A DNA stretch of 64,000 bases from Bacilli bacterium (lineage in GTDB: Bacteria > Bacillota_I > Bacilli_A > RFN20 > CAG-826): contig DAOKYO010000001.1 of assembly GCA_035326105.1 (NCBI GenBank), forward strand, positions 124,001 through 188,000, read 5' to 3'. Positions 9,537 to 18,371 of the stretch are shown piece by piece. A program made the position numbers and the translations under genes. Within the stretch, counting starts at the first letter, position 1; each line of letters opens with the position of its first letter. The notes below the pieces were generated by a model. The model did no database searches and was not told where the DNA came from. It saw only the letters and a list, made by a program, of their open reading frames with translations.

Positions 9537-11710
9537 AATATTCTCCTTTTTAACCATTTCCGTTTTGTAATAAAAGTCTCATATAGGATTCCTTGATCAT
9601 AATATTTAAACCTAATCGATTTAATTTCTGTTGGCAGGTGAGGATTAAAAACAATCCCTTGGCCTTCGGTAAATTTTAAACCGGCAAATCCATATATTAA
9701 ATCCAGCACTGCTCCCCCGGCACTGGCGGGGTGAAGTCCGCCTATATAAGTTGCGCCGGCATAATTTCTGCTGTCCCCTTTGAGATCAAGCAAAGCACTT
9801 CGCTTAAAAAAATCATAGGCTCTAATTGGGTCTTTAACTTCTGAAGCAAGTAAGGAATACATACTGTTGGATAGGGAAGACCCATGTTCGGTATAAGGAA
9901 GATAAAAATCATAATTGGCGCGTTTTATGCGCGGTGAGAAATAGTCGCGAAACAGAGCGAGCAAAGTCACGACATCCGCTTGCTTTATAACCCGCGTCTT
10001 ATTGGCCAGTCCCGTGGTGCCCCCTAAGTATTCATTGGGGGTTGTCCGTTTTTTAACCAGTTCGCACGCGGTGATATCTTCCAATTTAAAGAAACCATCA
10101 AACTGGGGAATCAAATGATTTTTTTGCGCTGAAGGCAAAAAAAGATGTTCAAGGAAAAAGGGCAATTGTTGATAGAAGAATTCTTGATATGGACTAAGCG
10201 CTTCCTGTACCATTTGCTTATTATCCTGATAAAGGGAAGATATAATGGCACGAGTTTTTTCTCCGATAATTTTTACCAAATAATTGGTGAAAGCATTATT
10301 GTTTACTCGTTCGTGATATTCATCCGGCCCAATTACATCATCGAGATAGTAGCGGTTTGTTTGGGTGTCAAAACGGGCGTAACTATAGTAAAACCGCATT
10401 ATTTCCAAAAGGGCTTTAATCCCCCCCAGATAGAAGAGGCTGGCGTCTTTGGTCGCTTCGTAATAGTTAAACATTCCCAGAGCCACATCGCCGCTGATAT
10501 GGATTTGCTTATCGACAAAATAAGTGCGAACCGGCTTTTTTGTTTTTGCATCGGCGATATTATATTCCGAGCAGGCCTCAAAGCCGTTTTCCTGACTTTC
10601 CCAGGCATAAAAGGCGCCATCATAGCCATATTTCTGCGCCTTTTTAATGGCTTCATTTAATCCGTTTAGACGATAAACAAGTAGATTTCTGGCCACCTTT
10701 GGGAAAAGCAAATTATAAAAGGGCGCCAGAAAAATCTCCGTATCCCAAAAAATCGCTCCCTTGTAGGTTTGTCCGCTGAGTCCCCGTGCCGGGATGGAAG
10801 TTATATATTTATGGGGGGCCAAAGTCAGAAGATGATAAATTGAATAAGCTACACCTTTTTGAACATCGTCCTCCGGTCCCTTAAGTTCGATTTTTGCCAA
10901 TTCCCAATCGTGTTTCCAATCCATAATATGCTTATAAAGGCATTTTTTATAAGAAACCTTCAGCCGATCGTTCATCTGTGTATCCTTTTCATCGATAAAG
11001 GATTCATCTTCAATAACGGCCACTACGGCTTTGATGGTTAAGACAATCTTATCAAACGGCTTAACCATTATGCTTACCTTGCTTAGGTAGCGATTAGAAT
11101 TCTCAACAAAATTTTGGTTGCCAATTTCAATTGAAAACCGGTAACTGACTTTTTCCAAGACAATGGCTTTTTGATTGGTTATACCGATAAAACGAACTTG
11201 CCCCTGACCTTCATCGGAAAAACTTCGTTTCTGATAATGCGGTCCATTAAGTTCCCAAATGTCACTGTCCAGACCATAATCAATTGTTAGTTGCCCCGCT
11301 TCCTTTACTTCGATGGCATAGCGGGAAACAAGTTCGTCCGTATCGCCGTCAACAATGAACCGTTCACTATCGATGTTGAGGTGCGGAAACGAACTGTGCC
11401 GATAAAATATGGCTTTATCTAATATAAGTCCCATTTGATGGCTTTCGCTTGCGGAAGAGAGAACGCTCAGTTTTTGATCATCAAAAGAAACGCGTACAAA
11501 AAGGGGATTGGGCAGATTGATTGATTCCCGCCAAAGATTGTCTTTTTGATCATATTTCCCGACAAGATTAAAACCAACTTTTGAATTCTTATCCATCTCT
11601 TCGAAACTTCCTCGATAACCAATATGACCATTGCCAATAAGCAAAAGGTTTCCATAGTAATCTTGCTTATCAATATCAAAAGAAGGAAAAGAAAGTTTAT
11701 TCTTTTTCAT
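9533..11710 (-). CDS. GH65 glycoside phosphorylase (disaccharide phosphorylase) 1
   Basis: 725 residues, usual length for GH65. Three-part architecture: N-terminal beta-sandwich (to about 265), (alpha/alpha)6 barrel, small C-terminal beta domain. The catalytic acid is Glu464 in GPDEYHERVNNN; FWDTEIFLAPFY is the other signature. Inverting phosphorolysis of an alpha-glucoside (kojibiose, nigerose, maltose or trehalose type) gives beta-glucose-1-phosphate. Linkage specificity cannot be read from sequence. It overlaps the upstream GH65 gene by 14 bases and pgmB by 4. Cytoplasmic, no signal peptide. Confidence 0.92.
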   Translation of the reverse strand: MKKNKLSFPSFDIDKQDYYGNLLLIGNGHIGYRGSFEEMDKNSKVGFNLVGKYDQKDNLWRESINLPNPLFVRVSFDDQKLSVLSSASESHQMGLILDKAIFYRHSSFPHLNIDSERFIVDGDTDELVSRYAIEVKEAGQLTIDYGLDSDIWELNGPHYQKRSFSDEGQGQVRFIGITNQKAIVLEKVSYRFSIEIGNQNFVENSNRYLSKVSIMVKPFDKIVLTIKAVVAVIEDESFIDEKDTQMNDRLKVSYKKCLYKHIMDWKHDWELAKIELKGPEDDVQKGVAYSIYHLLTLAPHKYITSIPARGLSGQTYKGAIFWDTEIFLAPFYNLLFPKVARNLLVYRLNGLNEAIKKAQKYGYDGAFYAWESQENGFEACSEYNIADAKTKKPVRTYFVDKQIHISGDVALGMFNYYEATKDASLFYLGGIKALLEIMRFYYSYARFDTQTNRYYLDDVIGPDEYHERVNNNAFTNYLVKIIGEKTRAIISSLYQDNKQMVQEALSPYQEFFYQQLPFFLEHLFLPSAQKNHLIPQFDGFFKLEDITACELVKKRTTPNEYLGGTTGLANKTRVIKQADVVTLLALFRDYFSPRIKRANYDFYLPYTEHGSSLSNSMYSLLASEVKDPIRAYDFFKRSALLDLKGDSRNYAGATYIGGLHPASAGGAVLDLIYGFAGLKFTEGQGIVFNPHLPTEIKSIRFKYYDQGILYETFITKRKWLKRRIL

Positions 11711-13985
11711 ATTGCAAGGGCAAAACTATGTGTTTGCCCACCTCATAATTCTGACCATAGATAATTATTTTGACTTTACTATCATCTAAACCGTCGATGG
11801 CTATTTCTTTATTACTGACAGTAATCACCAGCCGTTTGCCCCGATATAACAAATGGAATCGATACCCTTGCCAATTTATCGGTAAGTGCGGATTGAGTAC
11901 TAACTGCTCGCCGTCACTTCTTAAACCGGCAAAGCCATAAACAATGTTCATCCAACTGGCGGCGATGGACGTGACATGTAATCCCTCGCTCGTATTGCGA
12001 TTGTAATCATCCAAATCCATCCGCGTTGCGAAGCCGAAAAAATCTAACGCCGCCTGCTCATAGCCAATTTCCGAAGCAAAAATAGAGTGGACCGACGGCG
12101 ACAATGAAGATTCATGTATCGTCTTTGGTTCATAAAAATCATAATTGGCCTTTTTTTCCGCCAAGGAGAACCGACTGCTATATAAGAACATAAACATTAA
12201 AACATCCGGTTGCTTGATTAAATCATTCCGATATATGCGGTCATACGACCAATGGGAGTAAAGAGGAAAGTCGGTCACAGGAATCGAGTTGGGATCGATG
12301 TGAGGAAGATCATAGAACCCAAGATGCTGTTCATAAAGGTTTGTCTTTGGGTCAAATAAAATCAGCATCTTTGAGCTGGCTTCTTTGATTTTAGTTATTA
12401 ATTCATCGCTAATCTCTATTCTCTTGAGTAACTTTTTAACTTTATCTTGAGCGTGAAATTCATTCAAAAGACTAAGCGTATAGTCGAATGTGGCTTTAGC
12501 CATATAATTTGTATAGGTATTATGATTGACCATCAATTGAAATTCATCCGGTCCCATAACGCCATAAAATCCAAAGTGGGTATGATTACTGTTCCATTGT
12601 CCTCGGGTAAGTAGAAATTTTGTTATTTCTAAAAGCATCTCGAGGCCATAATCAAAAATAAACCCGATGTCCCCCGTGACATTTACATAATGGAAAATGC
12701 CATAGGCTACCCCAGTAGATGGTTGAAATTGAGTGGACGCATGTTGCCAAAGATTACACCCTTCCTCGCCATTTAATGTGGCGATGGGATAGCAGGCTCC
12801 ATCGCAATCTAGATCCTTTGCCCGGATTTTAGCTTGTTTCAACGTGTGATAGCGGAATAGCAATAAATTGCGCGCCGCCTCGGGTTCATTGAATAAATAG
12901 AATGGTAGACAATAAGTTTCCGAATCCCAGAAAGCATGTCCGCTATAGGCTTCCCCGGTTAGACCTTTAGCGCCGATATTATCCGAAGGATCTACTCCAT
13001 GATAAGTTTGAGTTAACTGAAAAATAGTATAGCGGATTCCCTGTTGATTTACTTCATCGCCGAATATTTCGATATCGCGTTCGTCAAATACCCGATTCCA
13101 AAAGACGGAGTTGTCAGCCAAAGCCGAATCGTATCCATCATTCGCTGACTGCTCCAATTCCTGAATCGCTTCTTTTTTCAATTCTTTGAATGTTTTTTCA
13201 CCTTGCTTAGCTATATTGTTAACGACATAGCGAGTAAAGTCCGCCTGTTCGTTAGCCTTTAAATGAAAATTATAAAGGCGCTTAACTTCCCGCTTGGTGT
13301 GCATAAATTCATATTCGTAAGCGGAATCAACTTTCATTACCGAATACACTCTGCCTTCGGTTGTGAGCGTCTTAACCCCGAGTCCGCTTATTTTATTATC
13401 ATCAAAATGGTCTCGATCGGTGAAATAGCAATCGCTTTTCCACATCAACACATTTGAATCTAAATGAAAAGTCAGACTGACATCTATATCTTGATTGGCG
13501 CTAATGGATATTTTTTGATATCCGCGATGGGCGTGACTCATCGAAAGGAAACGGGAAAAGCATAGATTGATTGCTTTGCCGTTATCGAGAATATAAGTAA
13601 ATTTCCGCGTTAATAATCCGCTCTTTAAATCAAGATTGCGAACAAAATCATGCGGGTTCTTTTTACCTAAATCAATTCGCTCATGATCAACTATTAATGT
13701 AATCTTTAACCAATCCATCGCATTGACCATAAAGTGCGTCCGTTGAACAATTCCCTTATAATGAATCGGTGTAGGCTCAAGCGCATAATCATATATGCCG
13801 TTAAAATACGAACCCTGAAGCGAATCAAGATTGCTTATTCCTTCTTCAAATGTTCCCCGGACTCCCATATATTCATTTGCTAAAGCAAAAATAGATTCGC
13901 TGACACTGTTACGGTCGGCATGAAATCCTTTCTCGCAAATAGCAAATGGCAGGACTTCCAAATAACGATTGGCAATTTTTCCCAT
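11697..13985 (-). CDS. GH65 glycoside phosphorylase 2
   Basis: 762 residues, same fold as its neighbour but clearly a different subfamily. Catalytic Glu481 lies in GPDEFQLMVNHN, with AFWDSETYCLPFYLF preceding and an HASTQFQPSTG segment in the barrel. Two divergent GH65 enzymes side by side suggest that the imported oligosaccharide carries two linkage types, or that one enzyme shortens chains and the other cleaves the final disaccharide. Starts 5 bases after the permease stop. Substrate is unassigned; maltose or nigerose/kojibiose-type are the candidates. Confidence 0.92.
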   Translation of the reverse strand: MGKIANRYLEVLPFAICEKGFHADRNSVSESIFALANEYMGVRGTFEEGISNLDSLQGSYFNGIYDYALEPTPIHYKGIVQRTHFMVNAMDWLKITLIVDHERIDLGKKNPHDFVRNLDLKSGLLTRKFTYILDNGKAINLCFSRFLSMSHAHRGYQKISISANQDIDVSLTFHLDSNVLMWKSDCYFTDRDHFDDNKISGLGVKTLTTEGRVYSVMKVDSAYEYEFMHTKREVKRLYNFHLKANEQADFTRYVVNNIAKQGEKTFKELKKEAIQELEQSANDGYDSALADNSVFWNRVFDERDIEIFGDEVNQQGIRYTIFQLTQTYHGVDPSDNIGAKGLTGEAYSGHAFWDSETYCLPFYLFNEPEAARNLLLFRYHTLKQAKIRAKDLDCDGACYPIATLNGEEGCNLWQHASTQFQPSTGVAYGIFHYVNVTGDIGFIFDYGLEMLLEITKFLLTRGQWNSNHTHFGFYGVMGPDEFQLMVNHNTYTNYMAKATFDYTLSLLNEFHAQDKVKKLLKRIEISDELITKIKEASSKMLILFDPKTNLYEQHLGFYDLPHIDPNSIPVTDFPLYSHWSYDRIYRNDLIKQPDVLMFMFLYSSRFSLAEKKANYDFYEPKTIHESSLSPSVHSIFASEIGYEQAALDFFGFATRMDLDDYNRNTSEGLHVTSIAASWMNIVYGFAGLRSDGEQLVLNPHLPINWQGYRFHLLYRGKRLVITVSNKEIAIDGLDDSKVKIIIYGQNYEVGKHIVLPLQYEKE

Positions 13986-13990
13986 ACTTT

Positions 13991-14926
13991 TTACTCCTTA
14001 ATTCCCGAATTGGTGTTTGTTCCCGTAATTTGCTTTTGAAAAAGAGCAAATATAATTATTTGGGGAATGATGGAAATAACTAATAACATCAACAGTTTAT
14101 CTGGCCCAAAATCAGAACTGGTGGCCATCGTTGATTGAATTGAATATATCTTGACCATAATTGTCTGCATACTTTCTTTTTGCAAAGTCAAATACGGAAG
14201 TAAGAAATCACTCCAACTTGCAGTAAAAGCGAAAATCGCAACGACACCAATAATCGGGCGCGCTAAAGGAACAAGAATATGGGTAAAGATTTGAATGTCA
14301 TTTGCCCCATCCATTCGCGCAGCTTCAAATAAAGGCTTGGGAATTGAAGCAAAATAGCTTTTGAACATAACCAGGTAGAAGGTGTTAGCTCCAAAGACAA
14401 ACCAAAGCGGGATGTAACTGTCAATGAGGTTTAATGCCGCGATCTGTTTAAATAACGGAACGATGTTGGTCGCGGTGGGAATCATATATGAAAGAAGAAT
14501 TAAGCCGAATATCACCTTGTGTCCCCAAGGGCGAACAATTTCTAAAACATAGGCAAGAAAGCCGTTGAAGACTATTGCGCAAATAACCGCCCCCAAAGCA
14601 ACGATGGTAGAATTTAAAAAGTAAGTGCCGAAGTTAATGTAATTCCACACCTCTATGATCTTGTTGAAATTAAAATCTTTAGGCCAAAACACATACGGAA
14701 CTTGATATAATTCGGCCGGATTTTTGAAACTTGAGATGAATAGCCAAAGAACCGGCGCAACCGCCAATAAGGCAAAGAAAACCAAAACCACGATAATAAA
14801 AGTGTAAACCGCATGTGCCCAAGGATAACGATAGTCAATCCAAGTAAGAATACCGGCCTTTTTATTGCGTAATTTTTTTGCCGCGCGCTCTTCTTTTGAC
14901 GCCGTTTTAAAAAAGGGTAATTTCAT
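13991..14926 (-). CDS. Carbohydrate ABC transporter permease (MalG type)
   Basis: 311 residues with six predicted membrane helices and the EAA loop EAARMDGANDIQIFTHILVP that contacts the ATPase. An N-terminal cytoplasmic extension of about 35 residues, rich in Lys/Arg, precedes the first helix. Overlaps the preceding permease by 4 bases (ATGA). Typical of CUT1 oligosaccharide importers. No ATPase gene is in the locus, so it should share a general MsmK/MalK-like ATPase encoded elsewhere. Confidence 0.95.
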   Translation of the reverse strand: MKLPFFKTASKEERAAKKLRNKKAGILTWIDYRYPWAHAVYTFIIVVLVFFALLAVAPVLWLFISSFKNPAELYQVPYVFWPKDFNFNKIIEVWNYINFGTYFLNSTIVALGAVICAIVFNGFLAYVLEIVRPWGHKVIFGLILLSYMIPTATNIVPLFKQIAALNLIDSYIPLWFVFGANTFYLVMFKSYFASIPKPLFEAARMDGANDIQIFTHILVPLARPIIGVVAIFAFTASWSDFLLPYLTLQKESMQTIMVKIYSIQSTMATSSDFGPDKLLMLLVISIIPQIIIFALFQKQITGTNTNSGIKE

Positions 14927-15834
14927 TTGTTTTCTCCTTTCGCCTGACGGTTAGTAACCATAAAATAAACAACCGTCAAAACAATAATAATAAAGGAGAG
15001 AATGACTCCTACCGCTGCCGCTTTCGCCGGAGCATTATCACGGAAAGCATATAGGTAACTAAGCAGCATCAAAGAAAGCGAAGAATTTCCCGGCCCACCG
15101 CCGTCCGTCATCACTAATGGCTCATAGAACACCTGCAAAACGGAGATCATCTGCATGATGAACATCGTACTAATCAAAGGTTTCAAGTGCGGCAATGTTA
15201 CATAGCGGATGCGTTGAAACATCCCCGCGCCCTCCAAACGAGCGGCCTCATATAGGTCCGTTCCGATCGTCTGCATCGTGCTAAGGTAAATCAATGCGCT
15301 GCTTCCTGCTCCGCGCCAGGTCATTGTTATGACAATTAACGGAATAGTCATTTTAGGATCATCCAGAAAAAGCAACGGCTTTCCCCCAAATGCCTTAATT
15401 AAAGCATTTAGCGGTGCCCCGGCAGCGGGATCGAGAAGAAAAGTCCAAAGAATAACTACAGCTATTCCCGAAATAATGCTTGGTAAGTATAAAGTTACGC
15501 GGAAGAAACCTTTAAATCTCGTTACTTCGCTTAACAGTAAACCAAGAAAAATCGGAAGTAAAAAACCGATAAGTAACGACCAAAAGGCGTAGAGGAAAGT
15601 ATTCTTTAAGGCGGCGATAAAATTTGCATCACTAAATACGGCCGCATAGTTTGCAAAACCTACAAATTGGTCCTTTTCAAAACCGATTGTCGAATAAAAT
15701 GATAGAGAAATATTGCTTATAAGCGGAGCAAAAACGAAAAAGCCAAAAAGAAAAAGCGATGGTATCATCAGTAAATAGCCAATTAGATTCTTTTTTATTT
15801 TGGCGCGACTTATTTTTTTATGCAAAAATTTCAT
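14923..15834 (-). CDS. Carbohydrate ABC transporter permease (MalF type)
   Basis: 303 residues, six membrane helices, EAA loop EAARLEGAGMFQRIRYVTLP. CUT1 family partner of the next gene. Located 19 bases after the binding-protein gene. Confidence 0.95.
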   Translation of the reverse strand: MKFLHKKISRAKIKKNLIGYLLMIPSLFLFGFFVFAPLISNISLSFYSTIGFEKDQFVGFANYAAVFSDANFIAALKNTFLYAFWSLLIGFLLPIFLGLLLSEVTRFKGFFRVTLYLPSIISGIAVVILWTFLLDPAAGAPLNALIKAFGGKPLLFLDDPKMTIPLIVITMTWRGAGSSALIYLSTMQTIGTDLYEAARLEGAGMFQRIRYVTLPHLKPLISTMFIMQMISVLQVFYEPLVMTDGGGPGNSSLSLMLLSYLYAFRDNAPAKAAAVGVILSFIIIVLTVVYFMVTNRQAKGENK

Positions 15835-15853
15835 AATTAACTCCAGCTAATTT

Positions 15854-17260
15854 TTAGGATAATTTTGACATGTATTGCTTATTGAATGTTGAATTGGCGG
15901 TCGTCAGTTGAGCCGAAGCTGAAGTCGTATATGGGTCGACAAAGATCGCCTGTATAGCGGTATCTAATAGGGTGTACATCTCTTGAGCATAGTAGGGAAC
16001 TTCCGAATGACGAAGTGTTTTGACTGTATCAAAAAACTCATGAAAGTATGTCATATCGACATTTACAAATTCCTCTTCCAAGGCAGAAGCGACTTCTAGA
16101 TAATCGTCATTTATCCAAGGTTTAATCGTCGGAATGATGGGATTGCCCTTTTCATAAGCCACGTTGTTGCCTTCGCGCATTGCTTTACGCGAAGCCGAAC
16201 TCGTCTCCGGTGATCTTCCCATATATTCTAAAAACATGATCGCACCTTTTGTGGCTTCATCGCTGCTTGAGGAGGAAAACACATATGGAGTCCCGCCAAA
16301 CAAAGAGTAACGATCCCCGTATGGTCCTTCCGGCATCGGAACAAAAGCAATATCGTCTTTATTCATTCCGCCATTAGTAACAGCCAAAGAGATAACATCG
16401 CTTCCAACAAAAGCCATAGCCACTTGAGAGGTGATTTTTGTGTACCAGTCACTATAAGAAATCGTCGTGTTAGGCGGTAATAAATCTTCCGCTTTCATAC
16501 TCTGAATCCACTCTAAAGCCTCAACTGCTTTGGGATCATTAAGGGTTCCCACCCATTTACCATCAACTTCCTTTTCCAATTCGGCACCAAAATTCCAGGC
16601 AATATTAGAAAATTGCCAGCCGCCGTTTTTATTGGAAGTTAATATCAGCATCCCCTGAGTTTGGCCTTCTGAAAGTTCGGCTATCGTGGATGAGACATTA
16701 TATATATCTTCGAATGTCGTTGGATATAATGGATTGCCTTCCTCATCATAGATATCGACCTTGCCATCGTCGTTGTTGTCGGAAAGAATTCCATAATCAC
16801 GCAAAAGGCCAAGATTTAAAAACAATCCCAGTCCGTATCCATCCCGAGGAACGCCATAGATTTTATCATCAAAAGTTAAATTGGCGCGCATTTCCGGGTC
16901 CATCTTGTCATACCAGCCGAGTTCTTTTAAATCGGCAGTGACATCTTTTATATAGCGATTGCTGACCAGCATCGAAGGCTCGGTAAACCATGTTTGAAAA
17001 ACGGTTGGGAGTTTGTTGGCCTGGGCTTTGGCGTGGACAGTTTCAACCGAATAAGTATAAGGCTCGCCAACAATTTCATATTCTGGATGATCTGTTTCAA
17101 ACCGTTCTTTCCAAATATTAAACATTGCGATATCTTTTAGTTGTTGACTTTCTGGCCACATACCAATCGTAACGACAATCTTGCCGCTTGATCCGCAACC
17201 ACTAAGCAGTGACATCGTAAAAACACCAGTTATAAGCCAAAGAAACTTATTTTTTTTCAT
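15854..17260 (-). CDS. Sugar ABC transporter substrate-binding lipoprotein
   Basis: 468 residues from ATG 17260, chosen because AGGAGGG lies 7-8 bases ahead; the longer frame from 17299 would start inside the -10 box. Lipobox LSGC anchors it outside the membrane. Family 1 extracellular solute-binding fold: VTIGMWPESQ at the N terminus, then a hinge region and a C-terminal FVDPYTTSASAQL helix. First gene of the operon importer, phosphorylases, mutase and hydrolase. The ligand is probably an oligosaccharide released by the surface beta-helix enzymes. Confidence 0.93.
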   Translation of the reverse strand: MKKNKFLWLITGVFTMSLLSGCGSSGKIVVTIGMWPESQQLKDIAMFNIWKERFETDHPEYEIVGEPYTYSVETVHAKAQANKLPTVFQTWFTEPSMLVSNRYIKDVTADLKELGWYDKMDPEMRANLTFDDKIYGVPRDGYGLGLFLNLGLLRDYGILSDNNDDGKVDIYDEEGNPLYPTTFEDIYNVSSTIAELSEGQTQGMLILTSNKNGGWQFSNIAWNFGAELEKEVDGKWVGTLNDPKAVEALEWIQSMKAEDLLPPNTTISYSDWYTKITSQVAMAFVGSDVISLAVTNGGMNKDDIAFVPMPEGPYGDRYSLFGGTPYVFSSSSSDEATKGAIMFLEYMGRSPETSSASRKAMREGNNVAYEKGNPIIPTIKPWINDDYLEVASALEEEFVNVDMTYFHEFFDTVKTLRHSEVPYYAQEMYTLLDTAIQAIFVDPYTTSASAQLTTANSTFNKQYMSKLS

Positions 17261-17275
17261 GGTGAGCCCTCCTTC

Positions 17276-17289
17276 TGAAAGCGCTTTTG
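17276..17289 (-). promoter_or_regulatory. cre-like (CcpA) site near the importer transcription start
   Basis: TGAAAGCGCTTTTG matches TGWAANCGNTNWCA at 12 of 14 positions on either strand. It sits just downstream of the -10 box, where a bound CcpA-type repressor would block initiation or early elongation. Confidence 0.5.
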
Positions 17290-17297
17290 CTAATAGC

Positions 17298-17326
17298 ATT
17301 ATATAACGCTATTGAGATGCTATAAA
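17298..17326 (-). promoter_or_regulatory. Promoter of the importer/phosphorylase operon
   Basis: On the minus strand TTTATA (17326-17321), 17-bp spacer, TATAAT (17303-17298). The -35 is only a 4/6 match. Confidence 0.7.
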
Positions 17327-17332
17327 CGGAGC

Positions 17333-17361
17333 AAAACTGCAAGATAGTTAGACAAAAATGC
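17333..17361 (-). promoter_or_regulatory. Candidate YesN/AraC-type operator: direct repeat with 21-bp period
   Basis: AAAACTGC at 17333-17340 and AAAAATGC at 17354-17361 on the text strand, 21 bp apart. Distance to TATAAT (30 bp) is identical to that of the pair at 7197-7225, and several bases between the half-sites also match. It may also serve the divergent sensor gene at 17403. Confidence 0.65.
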
Positions 17362-17402
17362 ACGAGGAGCATAGAATGCTATATGAAGTTAGGTAAAAAC
17401 TT

Positions 17403-18371
17403 ATGTTTCCCAAATTGACACGCAGAATATATCTCAGCATCTTCGTTATTCCTAGCATCTTTTTGCTGACCATTTCTTCGTTAACAATCGTTTTTACCAA
17501 CAACTATCTGCGGGGGAATTATTCATCAACTACCGCCGGTGCGGTTAATATGGCAAAGACAAATTTTTCTTTTCATCTCTCGCTTATGGCCGAAGATGTT
17601 GCCTTAGTAAGCGAAGATCAAGCCGTTATTAGCTTCGCTAAAGATGGCAGCTCCATTGAGAAAACGCAAGAGAAACTATCCACTTTGACCTCTTCATCCG
17701 GACTGTTGGGAGTCAGCGCCTATAGTTTAAATGTTCCGGCTCAAATTGCCTCTAATGGAGTCAGCGGTTATTCTTCACTTTCTTCGCTCCTTGAAGATGA
17801 TCGCTTAAACGATTTTATCGGCGATGATGAAGCAGCCTACTTTCCTTGGATACGTTTTACCAACATTCCCGATAATTACATTTTTCTTTCCTACGATGAC
17901 AGCTATGGCATTTTGTCGATAGTTGTAAAAATCTTTGAAGAGGAGCAGGTGCAAGGGATCATTGTTGCCGACGTTAATTCTGAAACCATCTATCGCGATT
18001 ACTTTAACTTTAATAGTTATCGTTCAATCAATCCGTTGGCGAGCTTCATTGTCAGCAATCAACAATATCTTCGCTATAGTGGCAATGAAGACTATGCTCA
18101 ACGTTACAATTTGAATTCAGACTATGAGCAATTGGTTTCGCTTAAAGGCAGTTATCATCAATACCGGACTACCCTTATCGATGATTATGATTTCTATTTA
18201 ATTACGAGTGATAGTTATTACAACAATGCTAATTTGATTTTGTTTTTATCTATGGGAGTCATTAACATCGGTCTGATAACTCTCGCCTTTATTTTGGCGC
18301 GAAGAATGGTAAAAAAGTTAGTTTCGCCCCTCGACTCTTTAGTCGATAAAATAAAAACGCAAAAATTATAG
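17403..18371 (+). CDS. Membrane sensor protein lacking a kinase domain (YesM-like N-terminal half)
   Basis: 322 residues: membrane helix about 10-33, extracellular Cache-like domain about 35-275, second helix about 278-302, then the first part of a HAMP-like segment (RRMVKKLVSPLDSLVDKI) and a stop. This is the layout of a YesM-type sensor kinase, but the histidine-kinase and ATPase domains are missing. It is divergent from the importer operon and tail-to-tail with the true kinase gene (6-base overlap). Either it is a separate accessory sensor or the remnant of a second kinase; the open frame and placement favour a functional gene. The weak AGG ahead of the ATG makes the start less sure. Confidence 0.7.
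   Translation: MFPKLTRRIYLSIFVIPSIFLLTISSLTIVFTNNYLRGNYSSTTAGAVNMAKTNFSFHLSLMAEDVALVSEDQAVISFAKDGSSIEKTQEKLSTLTSSSGLLGVSAYSLNVPAQIASNGVSGYSSLSSLLEDDRLNDFIGDDEAAYFPWIRFTNIPDNYIFLSYDDSYGILSIVVKIFEEEQVQGIIVADVNSETIYRDYFNFNSYRSINPLASFIVSNQQYLRYSGNEDYAQRYNLNSDYEQLVSLKGSYHQYRTTLIDDYDFYLITSDSYYNNANLILFLSMGVINIGLITLAFILARRMVKKLVSPLDSLVDKIKTQKL

Noticed and set aside
10145..10660. 171-residue plus-strand frame
   Set aside because: Lies antisense inside the GH65 gene; no ribosome site and no family match.
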